A stretch of DNA of 64,000 nt from Moanibacter sp964542645 (GCA_964542645.1 CAZIUG010000007.1:124001-188000), one strand, 5' to 3'. Shown: positions 36,025 to 45,954, counted from the first letter of the stretch. Translations and numbers: made by a program. The notes: generated by a model from the sequence alone, not told the origin.

Positions 36025-37193
36025 CCCCTCCCCTTCCTCTAAACACCCTATCTAACGATTCGATTGCGGTCTCTCTGACCCAAGAGATGGTTCGGACATC
36101 AACCGTCAATCCCCCGGGGAATGAGCGTCCTCTGGCTGAGCGTTTACAACAGGTGATGCACAGGTCGGGACTAACCACAAAACTGTATCCCCTCTCACCG
36201 GAAAGGGCCAGCGTGGTAGGGAAGCTATCGGGCAACGGAAGTCGCCCAGCATTTGCCATGGTCGGTCATATTGATACCGTCCCAACCGGTAATCTTTCCT
36301 GGAGTTTTGACCCCTTTTCTGGTGATATCTCCAATGGAGAGGTGCGAGGCCGGGGCGCATCTGATATGAAAGGTGGGACGGCTGCGATGATAGGGGCGGC
36401 CATCGCTGTAGCCCGTTCCAAAGTGGAATTGCAGGGCGACCTTATCGTCGCATGTACAGCCGGAGAGGAGGTTGACTGTGTTGGAGCCATTGATCTCCTA
36501 AGCCAGGAAGTCTTTCAGGATGTGTCTGCCATGCTACTGCCGGAACCGACCAAGATGGCGGTGTGGCACGCCGAGAAAGGATCACTCTGGCTGAATATTG
36601 TTACGTACGGCAAAACTGCTCATGGTTCGATGCCTCATAAAGGTCACAATGCTATCGATCAAATGATGACGCTCCTCCCGAAGATTCAAGAATTTCCTTT
36701 CAAAGAATCTATCCACCCCTTACTCGGATCGCCAACAGTAAATATCGGAACCATCGCTGGGGGCACGAAAGTCAATGTTGTTCCTGATCGTTGCGAAGCA
36801 GAAGTCGACCTACGGACGCTACCCGGAGAAGACCATAAGGAAATAGTCCACCAAATAGAGCACCTCGCTAAACACAATGGTCCATCAAATGTGCCGTCAC
36901 TAGAGCTCACCGTGTTAGCGGATCGACCGGCGGTAGAGACCGACCCAGATGATCCTTTTGTCAACTCCGTCATTGAAGCTGTCAGATCAGTTACGGAACA
37001 AGAGGTAGAAGTCGGTACTGCACCCTATTTTTCCGACGCTGCCGTGCTAATACCGAAGCTTAATATTCCAATGATACTATGTGGCCCCGGGCGCCCGGAA
37101 CTTGCACACCAACCCGAGGAATACGTAGAAGTGAAACGGGTGATTCAGGCAGAAAAAGCATATGAGATCCTGATTAGAAACTTATTGGGATAA
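36021..37193 (+). CDS. M20-family metallopeptidase (ArgE/DapE/CPG2-type)
   Basis: This 390-residue dinuclear zinc peptidase or deacylase has ligands H83 (VGHIDTVP), D115 (GRGASDMKGG) and E150, with catalytic E149 (TAGEEVD). D85 is the catalytic aspartate after the first His. A dimerisation domain lies between residues about 190 and 300, and the last ligand His is expected near the HQPEEYV block. It starts in an ATGA overlap with the sialidase-like gene. An N-acyl amino-acid or dipeptide substrate is likely. The N-terminal HSNDSIAVSLTQEMVRT region is the typical cap helix. Confidence 0.88.
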   Translation: MTPPLPLNTLSNDSIAVSLTQEMVRTSTVNPPGNERPLAERLQQVMHRSGLTTKLYPLSPERASVVGKLSGNGSRPAFAMVGHIDTVPTGNLSWSFDPFSGDISNGEVRGRGASDMKGGTAAMIGAAIAVARSKVELQGDLIVACTAGEEVDCVGAIDLLSQEVFQDVSAMLLPEPTKMAVWHAEKGSLWLNIVTYGKTAHGSMPHKGHNAIDQMMTLLPKIQEFPFKESIHPLLGSPTVNIGTIAGGTKVNVVPDRCEAEVDLRTLPGEDHKEIVHQIEHLAKHNGPSNVPSLELTVLADRPAVETDPDDPFVNSVIEAVRSVTEQEVEVGTAPYFSDAAVLIPKLNIPMILCGPGRPELAHQPEEYVEVKRVIQAEKAYEILIRNLLG

Positions 37194-37350
37194 GTTCCGT
37201 TAGGAGAATCGGTTTCCTGAGTACTCTACAGGTGAAACTTGATTCTAAAAGGGGATTGCCAGTCCCGTTCATCGACATCCTAATTTTACAGAATTACCTT
37301 TCGATAAATCCATGTAGCATATCATGCTTTATTTTGGGCGATCCAATTCC

Positions 37351-38130
37351 TCAAAACGCAGTTGGCCTTCCTTGGGCGCCATCTACCGGGATTGACGCTC
37401 CGTTGACCCAATTCGCCCGTTCGGAGGAGAGAAAAACAATCACATCCGCCACCTCGAAGTCCGTGCCGAGTCGACAACTTGGGAATTCCCGACTTGTGAA
37501 AGCAGCAAAGGCTTCCGGATTCTCATTCCTAAATCGCTCCCATCCACCCCCCGGGAAAAGTAGCGATCCTGGACAGACCGTGTTGACACGAATGTTATGA
37601 GGAGCCAATTCGAGAGCCAGTCCTCCAGCAAGATACATTTCGGCGGCTTTACTGGAACCATATTGAGCACCTTCGGGAGCCGGCTTCCAGCCAGATATAG
37701 AGGCAATAGTGATAACGGAGCCTCCTCCCCGATCCTGCATGTAAGGGAAAACGGCCCGAACCGCCCGAACGGCATGAAAAAGGTTAAGGTCAAATGTGCG
37801 CCGCCAATCTTCGTCGGTGGAATCAATGAGATTCCTGGAACCGGCGCTACCACCAACGTTGTTGATCAAGATATCGACTCCTCCAAGAGCGCTCGCTGCA
37901 TTCTCAATAAAGCATTCAGTCTCTCCCTCTCGAGATACATCTGCGGTCATGCCGTAGACCTCCCCTCCGTGAGCACGCAGCTCTACGACAGTGCGGTCGA
38001 CCCCATCCTGTCCCCGGGCGCAGAAACCGACCTTACAACCCTCTTCGGCTAAACGAAGCGCTGTCGCCCTACCTATGCCACGGCTCCCCCCTGTCACCAG
38101 CGCAACCTTGTCTCTAATCTTAAGGTCCAT
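37351..38130 (-). CDS. SDR-family oxidoreductase
   Basis: This 259-residue classical short-chain dehydrogenase binds NAD(P) through TGGSRGIG (13-20) and NNVGG (90-94). The catalytic residues are S144, Y157 and K161 (YGSSK). The frame extends to a GTG at 38142, but ATG at 38130 has a good GGAGGGTGGAT ribosome binding site and is chosen. The C-terminus has the usual G-x-S-x-P-x-D-G block. It converges with the M20 gene on the plus strand and does not share an operon with it. Substrates cannot be told. FabG-like and sugar-alcohol dehydrogenases belong to this group. Confidence 0.88.
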   Translation of the reverse strand: MDLKIRDKVALVTGGSRGIGRATALRLAEEGCKVGFCARGQDGVDRTVVELRAHGGEVYGMTADVSREGETECFIENAASALGGVDILINNVGGSAGSRNLIDSTDEDWRRTFDLNLFHAVRAVRAVFPYMQDRGGGSVITIASISGWKPAPEGAQYGSSKAAEMYLAGGLALELAPHNIRVNTVCPGSLLFPGGGWERFRNENPEAFAAFTSREFPSCRLGTDFEVADVIVFLSSERANWVNGASIPVDGAQGRPTAF

Positions 38131-38474
38131 CGATTTATCCACCCTCCGGATCTAGTCTTGAAAGTAATCTGATTCTGTTGTCCGAGCTATATGCCCAAGC
38201 GTGATAAGAAAATCGCGCTCGAACGCACTCTCCTACAGTTAGATTTCTATCGTCAACAGCGAATCCAGATAATCTAAACTCTACTGACACCCGCGCCAAG
38301 AAACATCTAATTTTATATAGATGCAGGATTGCCTGATCTTTTCACATCATAGCCTACCAGACTTGTAGAGGAAGATAGGTTGCCCAGGGCAAGTCTTCAT
38401 GACCTTCGAATAGGAAATGAATGCATAAGCGCTCCTAAGTGGGAACGCGGAGGAAAGTATTTCTCGTCCTGAAA
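38131..38474. other. Intergenic region
   Basis: These 344 bases between the SDR gene and the TonB receptor gene (both on the minus strand) hold no supportable gene. They should contain the SDR promoter at the left end. No RNA element was recognised. Confidence 0.35.
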
Positions 38475-40805
38475 CTAGAACTTGTACTGTACCCCAACGC
38501 TGGCTAGCCTCGGTGCGCCTGGCCGGGGACCGTGGGGATGCCGGGAGGCAATATATTCCCGATCGAATAGATTAGTGATGGTCCCAAAAATCTCAAAATC
38601 ATCTTTCCCGATCCTGTAATAGGCACTCACATCTACCGTGAAACGGCTATCAGTCTGCCCAAACCGTGCGTCCCCTTTTCCGGTATTTAGATTGGATTCT
38701 ACGGCAGAATTGGTTGCCGAAGTAAAGGTGGAAGAGGTGAAATAGGCATTCAAGTAGGTACGCCATTTTTCTGTTTCGACACCAGCAGATAAACTCAGCT
38801 GCCATTTTGGGATATATGGAACATAGCTGCCATTTTGCCCTCCCGCGAAGATAGATTCCTCGTCATCCGAATTAGCATCTCCCTCCAGGGTTGCATTGGT
38901 GTAGGTCAATGAGACCGAATAAGGATTTTTGAAGTTCCATTCGTTCACGACGCCCTGATCATAGACGAAAGCCAGTTCGACGCCGGTCGAGTCAACTGTC
39001 CCAACATTTTCAGAGTTACCGGTCCCGGCCCCTCCGATATTATCGACTACAATAAGATCGTTAAAAATTGTATGGAAAAAAACTACTTCTCCGTAAAAAC
39101 CATTCTGGTCATTAAAACGGGTACCTAATTCAAAGGCATTACTGGTTTCTTCCTTGATTCCGCTTTTGGTGTGATTGCGTGGAGAAGGAGTTGAAATCCC
39201 TCTGTGGTATCCACCAAACACGATCAATCCATCCTTCGGTTGAAATGTTCCACCAAATCCCGGCGCAATGACGGTGAGATCACTACTGCCACCACGAAAT
39301 GGAACATTAGTACCATCGGTGGTGAAATCCTCATACTCGAAGGAAAGATTCTCAAGGCGAATTCCGGGTTTAACTGACCAAGAATTACCTCGGATTTCGT
39401 CACTGAAATAGGCTGAAAAGGCTTCGGTCAATTGCCGGCGATTTCCGTCTGAGCCATTCGCACTTCGAATCCCTTTTTCCCAACTCCCACTACTGTCCTG
39501 TATGAAAAGATTGTGCCACTGGAACCGACGGATTCGATCTCTATGAAATCTTAGCCCAGCATCGATATTATGAGTAGTATCTCCTGAGATTAGCGTGTAG
39601 TCAAAATTGGTTTGTACCCCAGCCATGTAGTAGCGGCGATTGTTGGCGCGCACTCTGAGTTTCCCAGCCCGACTGCCCCGGATTACTTCAAGGGCCATTC
39701 CGCTTTTGCCTCCAGCAAGAGCTCTAGACATGTTCTCGCCTACCCGAGATCCATTTGGTTCATCTCCTTCTGGCGTGCCGTTTCCATCCGTATCAATATC
39801 CCGAATATCATGGAGCTTGTTCCAGTTCCTATGAAAATTCTGATAATAAGCAGTTGTTATTAATTTACCCCGCTCACCGAGGTGGAGGAGATGGCGAAGA
39901 TGCAATCGGGTGTGGTGGGTGTCGATGTGGTCATTCCGAGTCGCAGCGTAACGCCTGAAGGGGTCGTCTTTGAAATCCGTGGATGCTAGTCCAAGGTAGC
40001 CTTCATCAGCATGAAGATCTGTGTACCCAATTTTGAATTCAAAATATTGATGGTGTTGCCAGTTCGGATTCCAATTTGCTTTGAACATGTAATCCGTACG
40101 CTCGAAACCGGTTTCACTGGAGCCGGAGAAATTGCCGGCCCCATCGATCGTCTTGAAGCCGTCGTTCTGCCGGTGGAATACCTCCAACAGATATCCGAAG
40201 TTTCCTGAATTCCCCTCGATGACTTCACCGAATTGCGCTTCGGCCCGAATTTCATTATTGCTACCGTAGGACTGACGGAGCAGTCCTCTATGTCCTTCGA
40301 TAGGTACTGGCGTTGAGAGATGGTTGATTACACCTCCTGTAGTGTGCGGTCCCCACTTAATTTGACTCGATCCCTTCAGGACTTCAATTCCCGACATTCT
40401 CCCTACTGTTGGCGAGTAATAGGCAGACGGAGCCGAGTAGGTGGCAGGGCTAGTAGGAACACCATCTTCCATAACGGTGATTTTGGCACTTCGAGTTGTG
40501 TCAACACCTCTCAGGCTGAGATTTGGGAAGAGCCCGTAACCATCCTCTTCTCGTAGGTAAACTCCTGGAACAGTCCGAAGAATGAGATTGATGTCGTCAA
40601 GTTGGAGAGCTTCAATTTTTTCAAGCCTAAGATAGGCTCCCGACCCAGGTAATCGATATGCGGACTCCGCTGAACCGATAACATCGAAATCTTTCAAGAT
40701 CCCGATGGAACTTTCTTTTCTCTCTTCTCCCCAAGTTGTTAGGTGGAGTGTCAGTATAGCTGCTATTAGGCAGCTACATTCGAAATAAGGGAAGGATTTA
40801 TGCAT
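38475..40805 (-). CDS. TonB-dependent outer-membrane receptor, FecA/ferric-siderophore type
   Basis: This 776-residue outer-membrane receptor has an N-terminal signal peptide (about residues 1-26). A plug domain follows (about 45-185) with INLILRTVPGVYLREEDG and the long RGVDTTRSAKI run, then a large beta-barrel. The C-terminal strand ends ASVGVQYKF with terminal Phe, needed for outer-membrane insertion. The plug resembles FecA-type ferric citrate and siderophore receptors, so iron uptake is likely, but no Fur box was identified upstream. It needs TonB-ExbB-ExbD. Two TonB-like proteins are encoded at 50048 and 58809, but no ExbB/D is in the window. The ATG start is at 40805. Confidence 0.9.
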   Translation of the reverse strand: MHKSFPYFECSCLIAAILTLHLTTWGEERKESSIGILKDFDVIGSAESAYRLPGSGAYLRLEKIEALQLDDINLILRTVPGVYLREEDGYGLFPNLSLRGVDTTRSAKITVMEDGVPTSPATYSAPSAYYSPTVGRMSGIEVLKGSSQIKWGPHTTGGVINHLSTPVPIEGHRGLLRQSYGSNNEIRAEAQFGEVIEGNSGNFGYLLEVFHRQNDGFKTIDGAGNFSGSSETGFERTDYMFKANWNPNWQHHQYFEFKIGYTDLHADEGYLGLASTDFKDDPFRRYAATRNDHIDTHHTRLHLRHLLHLGERGKLITTAYYQNFHRNWNKLHDIRDIDTDGNGTPEGDEPNGSRVGENMSRALAGGKSGMALEVIRGSRAGKLRVRANNRRYYMAGVQTNFDYTLISGDTTHNIDAGLRFHRDRIRRFQWHNLFIQDSSGSWEKGIRSANGSDGNRRQLTEAFSAYFSDEIRGNSWSVKPGIRLENLSFEYEDFTTDGTNVPFRGGSSDLTVIAPGFGGTFQPKDGLIVFGGYHRGISTPSPRNHTKSGIKEETSNAFELGTRFNDQNGFYGEVVFFHTIFNDLIVVDNIGGAGTGNSENVGTVDSTGVELAFVYDQGVVNEWNFKNPYSVSLTYTNATLEGDANSDDEESIFAGGQNGSYVPYIPKWQLSLSAGVETEKWRTYLNAYFTSSTFTSATNSAVESNLNTGKGDARFGQTDSRFTVDVSAYYRIGKDDFEIFGTITNLFDREYIASRHPHGPRPGAPRLASVGVQYKF

Positions 40806-41158
40806 ATTATTTATTGCGATTGGATCTCAGTCTCAATAAGGAATCTTCCGAGTCAACTATAAATTAAAATTTTTAAATTTGTCTCAGCTACCTCGGCAAA
40901 ATCGGTCTTAATTAAGTCCTTCGAGTTAGCGGAGCAGATTGACAGGTGTATAAAGGTGAAATTTCCGTCTTCGAAGATAGCCGGAAATTCAAACTCGGCT
41001 GCTCTGCTCAACGTTAAGCCAACATTTATCAGGCCCTATTCTTATCCAAAAATACGGAACATCGCCCTAAATACGAGTAGCCTCCTTAGTCTTGCTTCCA
41101 CTGTGAATATCAATTCCAATTTCCATCCACTAGAAGATTAGATACGGAACACGCGCAA
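40806..41158. other. Intergenic region between divergent genes
   Basis: These 353 AT-rich bases lie between the TonB receptor gene (minus) and the galU-type gene (plus). Both promoters should be here. I could not identify a Fur box, riboswitch, tRNA or small gene. A 61-codon plus-strand frame (40956-41141) looks random. Confidence 0.35.
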
Positions 41159-42046
41159 ATGCCCATTAACTTCGCGGTAATACCGGTGGCTGGCCAGGGA
41201 ACTCGATTGCTCCCTCTTACAAAGAGCCAACCTAAAGAAATGCTGCCGGTCGGTCGAAAACCGATCGTACAGCACGTGGTTGAAGAATTAACCCACTCGG
41301 GGATTAGCAAGATATGTCTGGTGACTGGTCCTGGTAAACAATCGATTGAAAATCACTTTGATGTCGATGAGGAATTAATTCAGATGCTGCGCAAGAACGG
41401 CCGAGAGGAACTGCTCGAGACGCTGGATTTTGAAAGGAAGGCAATCGAGTATTTCTACACTCGACAACGGCGGCAGTTGGGTTTGGGACACGCAATCCTA
41501 AGTGCGCGCTCTTTGGTTAATGATCAATCTTTTGTTGTTGCCTTGGGTGATTCAATTATCGGGCTGCACGTGAAATCCCGAATCGTCGCACAACTTGTGG
41601 AGCAATTTGAGAAAAAGGAGGCCGATGCCGCAATCGCATTCGAGGAGGTCCCTCCTCAAGATGTGGTTAAATACGGGATCGCCGAGCCAAGGGATGACAA
41701 AATGGCCGTCTTCGAGCTTGAGGGAATTGTCGAAAAACCCTCACAGGAGGAAGCGACAAGCAACCTCGCTATCGCTGCCCGCTATGTATTCAGCCCTATA
41801 ATTTTTGATTTTCTAGCGGAAACAAAACCTGGGATAAACGGCGAAATTCAGCTCACTGATGCGATTCAGGCGCTGATTCAAAAAGGAGGGAAAGTCATCG
41901 GCCTAAAGTTGAATGAAGGCGAAGAACGCTTCGACATTGGGAATCCCCTCAGCTACTTCCGTGCCTTTGTTGACTTTGCACTGGCCGACCCCGAGTATGG
42001 CGAGGCTCTCTCTAAATGGGCCAAGAGCCGATTTGATAATTCGTGA
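41159..42046 (+). CDS. galU: UTP-glucose-1-phosphate uridylyltransferase (GalU family)
   Basis: This 295-residue nucleotidyltransferase makes UDP-glucose, or a related UDP-sugar, from a sugar-1-phosphate and UTP. The signature GQGTR (12-16) with TKSQPKEMLP (21-30) matches the GalU active-site loop. Other family blocks, such as VVALGDSI, IVEKPSQEEA and NGEIQLTD, are all present, and length is normal. It is followed 109 bases later by a glucuronokinase-like gene on the same strand. In that context it could also use glucuronic acid-1-phosphate, though this is inference. The ATG start is at 41159. Confidence 0.92.
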   Translation: MPINFAVIPVAGQGTRLLPLTKSQPKEMLPVGRKPIVQHVVEELTHSGISKICLVTGPGKQSIENHFDVDEELIQMLRKNGREELLETLDFERKAIEYFYTRQRRQLGLGHAILSARSLVNDQSFVVALGDSIIGLHVKSRIVAQLVEQFEKKEADAAIAFEEVPPQDVVKYGIAEPRDDKMAVFELEGIVEKPSQEEATSNLAIAARYVFSPIIFDFLAETKPGINGEIQLTDAIQALIQKGGKVIGLKLNEGEERFDIGNPLSYFRAFVDFALADPEYGEALSKWAKSRFDNS

Positions 42047-42155
42047 AAATTGCTAGCTGGCTGGCAGTCGGTTACGTCGTTGCTTTAATATTGCAAGAGA
42101 TCCTCTAAAACACAGACGAGCCTCTCATCAACTTTTTCCCGATAGATTCATACCT

Positions 42156-43169
42156 GTGGACATCATCCGAAAGAAAGCATATGCCAGAGCCGGCCTAGTA
42201 GGAAATCCCTCAGACAATTTCAACGGAAAGACAATTTCTCTTATCGTTCGAAACTTCAGCGCAACTGTTCTACTTTATGAGTGGGAGGATCTTGAAATCG
42301 TCCCCAACGCAGAAGACCAATCTCGCTTTGGGTCGATTACGGAACTGGCACATGATGTTGACCGTCACGGATACCACGGTGGAACTAGGTTGGTTAAAGC
42401 AACCATCAAACGATTCTTTGAATACTGTCAGGGAAAGAAAATCATTCTCCACGAGAGAAATTTCTCAATACGGTATGAAACCGACATCCCACGGCAGGTC
42501 GGACTAGCGGGCTCGAGCGCCATCATAGTTGGCGCGCTCCGTTGTTTGATGGAATTTTATGAGGTTGCCATACCCCTCCATCTTCAGCCCTCTCTCGTAC
42601 TAGCCATCGAAAGGGAAGAACTGAAAATTGCCGGCGGATTACAGGATCGAGTAATTCAGATCTATGAGGGCGTGATGTACATGGATTTCTCGAAAGAGAA
42701 AATGAGGATAGAGGATGGACTCGAGTTTGGCCAATACAGCCGGATTAAAGAAGAGCTACCACCCCTTTACATCGCCTACAACACGGATCTAAGCGAGCCT
42801 ACTGAGATAATTCACAGTAATCTTCTTGATCGTTATAATCAGCGAGAACCGGAAGTAGTCGAGGCTATGGAAAAATTCGCCACGCTAGCTTTTAATTTCC
42901 ACCAGGCACTTCTGATCAGAGAAACCGCAACACTTCCCCAGCTTATAGATGAGAACTTCGACCTTCGACGCTCTATTAAGGAATTGCCAAGCAATCAAAT
43001 CAAAATGGTGGAGACCGCACGACAAACCGGAGCTAGCGCGAAATTTGCCGGATCCGGTGGAGCAATCGTTGGAACCTACGAGAACGACGAAATGCTTGAG
43101 CAACTCTCCACCTCAATGGCGGACATTGACTGCCAATTGATCATACCGAAAATCCATTCTGAATCCTGA
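42156..43169 (+). CDS. GHMP kinase, glucuronokinase-like
   Basis: This 337-residue GHMP kinase has a close motif match to plant-type glucuronokinase, which phosphorylates D-glucuronate to glucuronate-1-phosphate. The N-terminal block RAGLVGNPSDNFNGKTIS (11-28) and the ATP motif GLAGSSA (116-122) have the expected spacing, and KFAGSGGAIVG near residue 300 is the third GHMP motif. The start codon is GTG at 42156. No ATG precedes it in the frame, and it begins right where the family does. Together with the GalU-type gene 109 bases upstream it could form UDP-glucuronate from free glucuronate. The substrate assignment rests on recalled similarity. Confidence 0.75.
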   Translation: MDIIRKKAYARAGLVGNPSDNFNGKTISLIVRNFSATVLLYEWEDLEIVPNAEDQSRFGSITELAHDVDRHGYHGGTRLVKATIKRFFEYCQGKKIILHERNFSIRYETDIPRQVGLAGSSAIIVGALRCLMEFYEVAIPLHLQPSLVLAIEREELKIAGGLQDRVIQIYEGVMYMDFSKEKMRIEDGLEFGQYSRIKEELPPLYIAYNTDLSEPTEIIHSNLLDRYNQREPEVVEAMEKFATLAFNFHQALLIRETATLPQLIDENFDLRRSIKELPSNQIKMVETARQTGASAKFAGSGGAIVGTYENDEMLEQLSTSMADIDCQLIIPKIHSES

Positions 43170-43288
43170 CACAGGTTACTTGAACAGCGGGGAGATTCGA
43201 CTCCCAGGAACCCATGGTCCATCTTGTTTGTCCTAATTCACACTATGGTAACTTGTGAAATACATCCATAAAGAAATGGGCTAATGAG

Positions 43289-44266
43289 CTAAATTGTAAC
43301 CGCCATTCCCTTTCTCGCCGACTCGTAAATCTTCTCAAGCAGTGCTACGGTCCGTTTCCCCTCGTGCCCGTCAACCCGAAGCTTTGTCCCCGTTTCAATT
43401 GCGGAAACTACATCCTCCACCACGTTTTGAATAGGATTCTCAATTGCTTGAAGCCTTTCGTTTAATCCTTCGCCAAAGACACGTATGCTGCCTTTATCAG
43501 CCTCATCAACCAAAATGCCTCCCTCGGAACCATGTACCTCAGCGCTGAAATAGACACTCTCCGGAAAGGTCGTCGTGCCAAGTATGGTCCCCTTGGCCCC
43601 GCTCTCAAAATTGAGGATAGCAAGCCCGATATCTTCCGTCTCGATTTCGTGATTCATGATTGCCGTCTCACCATATACTCGAACTGGATCTCCCATAAAC
43701 CAGGATAGGAGATCAATCAGATGGGCCCCTTGATTAGCTAGCGACCCACCGCCATCCATTTCCCAGGTACCGCGCCAGCCGTTTCCGTGTTCGAAATATT
43801 CTTGGGAGCGAAACCACTTGAAGCGAACCTCACCTAGAATTGGTCTGCCGAGCCAGCCGTTTCTGAGAGCCGTCGCCACCCGGACGTTGTTATCTACATA
43901 GCGGCTCTGATAATCAACTCCAAGCAAAACCCCAGCTTCTTCGGCAGCCCTGATCAACTCATCGCAAGCCACCGTTGAGACATCCATTGGTTTTGTTGTA
44001 ATTACATGTTTACCGGCTCGGACTGCCTCAATGCCAATCTTCGCGTGAAGACCGCTGGGCGTCATTACCAAAACAACATCAACGTCCTTCCTCCTCAATG
44101 TTTCGGTTAAATCTACACTCCAGTCACACCCCATTTCAGCGGCAACCTCTTTGGCCAACCTAGAATTTAAATCGACCACAACTACAAGTTGCGCACCCTC
44201 AGTTTCGATCACTTTGCGCGCACGGTGCTTGCCCATCCCTAAACCAACTATTGCGAATCCTACCAT
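43289..44266 (-). CDS. Gfo/Idh/MocA-family oxidoreductase (copy 1)
   Basis: This 325-residue NAD(P)-dependent oxidoreductase has an N-terminal Rossmann fold (AIVGLGMGKHRARK at about 5-18). The block VITTKPMD replaces the usual EKP motif: the position of Glu before Lys-Pro is Thr here. The catalytic-domain signature GGGSLANQGAHLIDL contains the His of the family D/N-x-G-x-H motif. Such enzymes act on sugars, inositols and sugar acids. It is encoded on the minus strand next to a second, distant family member at 44758, with an eroded gene fragment between. The ATG start at 44266 fits the Rossmann start. The substrate is unknown. Confidence 0.87.
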   Translation of the reverse strand: MVGFAIVGLGMGKHRARKVIETEGAQLVVVVDLNSRLAKEVAAEMGCDWSVDLTETLRRKDVDVVLVMTPSGLHAKIGIEAVRAGKHVITTKPMDVSTVACDELIRAAEEAGVLLGVDYQSRYVDNNVRVATALRNGWLGRPILGEVRFKWFRSQEYFEHGNGWRGTWEMDGGGSLANQGAHLIDLLSWFMGDPVRVYGETAIMNHEIETEDIGLAILNFESGAKGTILGTTTFPESVYFSAEVHGSEGGILVDEADKGSIRVFGEGLNERLQAIENPIQNVVEDVVSAIETGTKLRVDGHEGKRTVALLEKIYESARKGMAVTI

Positions 44267-44418
44267 TTCGATACCCTCATTACTCTCTAATATAGTTTTA
44301 CAAACATTGATTAAATCCCATCACGAATCCTAAACCCATAGTCAGTTTAGAATTCTGAGGAATAAACCTCGTCTCGATTTCTGTTATTTTTTTTGGATCC
44401 TCCAACTGCTTGTCCCTC

Positions 44419-44630
44419 CTACAACTGTGGATCTAGACCTGCTTTACGAGCTACTTCCCCAATCTGCTCCCAAGTCTTGGTTTCAATCAGAAAAACCCAG
44501 GAATGAGTATCTCGTCAACCCCGGTTTGTAATCGGCTCCACTTCGCATGTGAGATCAGGTTATTCATTTCCCGGTCGGTAAAGGGAAGAGGATCACAGAC
44601 GGTGAACAAAACACGATAATTGGTGAAAAT
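44419..44630 (-). pseudogene. Probable eroded gene fragment (unrecognised)
   Basis: Between the two Gfo/Idh/MocA genes, the minus strand has a protein-like stretch split over two frames. The first part, from about 44630, reads FTNYRVLFTVCDPLPFTD and continues through ISHAKWSRLQTGVDEILIPG to a stop. The neighbouring frame continues FLIETKTWEQIGEVARKAG and ends DPQL before a stop at 44419-44421. The two parts join smoothly, so one small frameshift would restore a C-terminal end. The family is not recognised. The rest of 44267-44757 shows no clear gene. Confidence 0.45.
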
Positions 44631-44757
44631 TCAGCGGCCTCAAAACGCAAACAGTATACGATGCAAAGGTTCTCGTTTAAATTGCCGTATGATTAGACAA
44701 TCTATATTTGTCATTGTCCCGAGCAAGCACTAACCCGGCTGTTTTAATCATCCCTCT

Positions 44758-45954
44758 CTATATCCACCGAGTAAGATCCACCCGAGTTCCCTGCTCAGCC
44801 GCCAGGTAGGCTCCATAGCAAACCACAAGTACATCTCGGGCCAACTCCATCGTACTTTTGGGTTCCCGGTCATAGGCGATCGCCTCGCAGAAATCCTGGA
44901 GTTCGTGGGGAAACCCGTTCATCCAATCCTCATCTGGATTGGTTAGCTGCCATCCAGCCCGGGTTTCTAATTTCTCTCGGATATACTCGTCACCCAAAAA
45001 TTTGTCGCGTGGGGTATATGTCAGCATACCAGAGTTGGGGTTCATGTTGCACTGCACAACGGCTTTACTCGAGTAAACCGTAAGGACATTATGAATACCT
45101 CCCAGTACCATATCCGATGCCGTTATCTGAGCAACAGTGTCATCTTCGAATGTAATCACCATTGAGGCCCAATCTTCACAATCCTGCCACCCCGTTTTGA
45201 TGTATTTTTCTGCTTCTTTCACGAAGCTCTTTACTTCGGTTAGATGAGCGACCTCCGCTGTAACACTTTTCGGCCTGATCGGTTTACCTATTTTCCGTCT
45301 CCCTTCGTTGTACTTGAGGTAAAGAACCGCTCCAAGCGGATGACAACCTTTGTTGATAAGACTACCGCCGCCACTGGTGCGCCATACTTTAGCATATTCT
45401 GAATGCGTCCCGCTGTGAGATTCCTCTCCGACAAATCGCAGGATTGTATTATCACTTTGTGAAAGAATATGGTCCGCCTTCTGTACACTAGGCGCGTAAA
45501 CCCAATTCTCCGCATAGCAGAAGCGAATGCCGCTTTCTCTTACCGCTTCAACCATTTCGTCAGCTGAAGCTATGGCTCCTTCTACCATCTTTTTTCGCGA
45601 TGTTTCTTTTCCTATCAATCCTTTTTCTCCTTCTCCAAAATATCCTGAGAGTGGCTTTTCCAATATTATATTCTTCCCCGCCTCAGCAACTTGAATGGTT
45701 AAAGGGTGATGAAGGTAATTCGGGACACAAAGATCAACAAGGTTGATCTCCGGATCACCAAGCATATCCTCTACCGAGTCATAGACCTTTTCCAGGCCAT
45801 GCATTTTGGCAAAAGTCGTTGCACTTTCTCCACTCTTCGATGTAACGCCTTTGACACGGACATCCAATCCGTGAACTAGACGGTAGTTCTCTAAATGGAA
45901 AGAAGCCGCGAAGCGACACCCCACCATCCCGATTACAATTGGTTTTGAACTCAT
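44758..45954 (-). CDS. Gfo/Idh/MocA-family oxidoreductase (copy 2)
   Basis: This 398-residue NAD(P)-dependent oxidoreductase is longer than copy 1. It has the N-terminal Rossmann fold (GMVGCRFAASFH at 9-20), an intact ILEKPLSG block with the catalytic Lys-Pro, and the GGGSLINKGCHPLG signature with its His. An inserted segment after EKPLSG (FGEGEKGLIGKETSRKKM) is rich in Gly and Lys and is not typical. The C-terminal part has NGFPHELQDFCEAI, a common family feature. The ATG start is at 45954. A sugar or sugar-acid derivative is the likely substrate. Confidence 0.87.
   Translation of the reverse strand: MSSKPIVIGMVGCRFAASFHLENYRLVHGLDVRVKGVTSKSGESATTFAKMHGLEKVYDSVEDMLGDPEINLVDLCVPNYLHHPLTIQVAEAGKNIILEKPLSGYFGEGEKGLIGKETSRKKMVEGAIASADEMVEAVRESGIRFCYAENWVYAPSVQKADHILSQSDNTILRFVGEESHSGTHSEYAKVWRTSGGGSLINKGCHPLGAVLYLKYNEGRRKIGKPIRPKSVTAEVAHLTEVKSFVKEAEKYIKTGWQDCEDWASMVITFEDDTVAQITASDMVLGGIHNVLTVYSSKAVVQCNMNPNSGMLTYTPRDKFLGDEYIREKLETRAGWQLTNPDEDWMNGFPHELQDFCEAIAYDREPKSTMELARDVLVVCYGAYLAAEQGTRVDLTRWI

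Noticed and set aside
40956..41141. 61-codon plus-strand frame before galU
   Set aside because: Low-complexity polar sequence, no ribosome binding site, lies in a promoter region.
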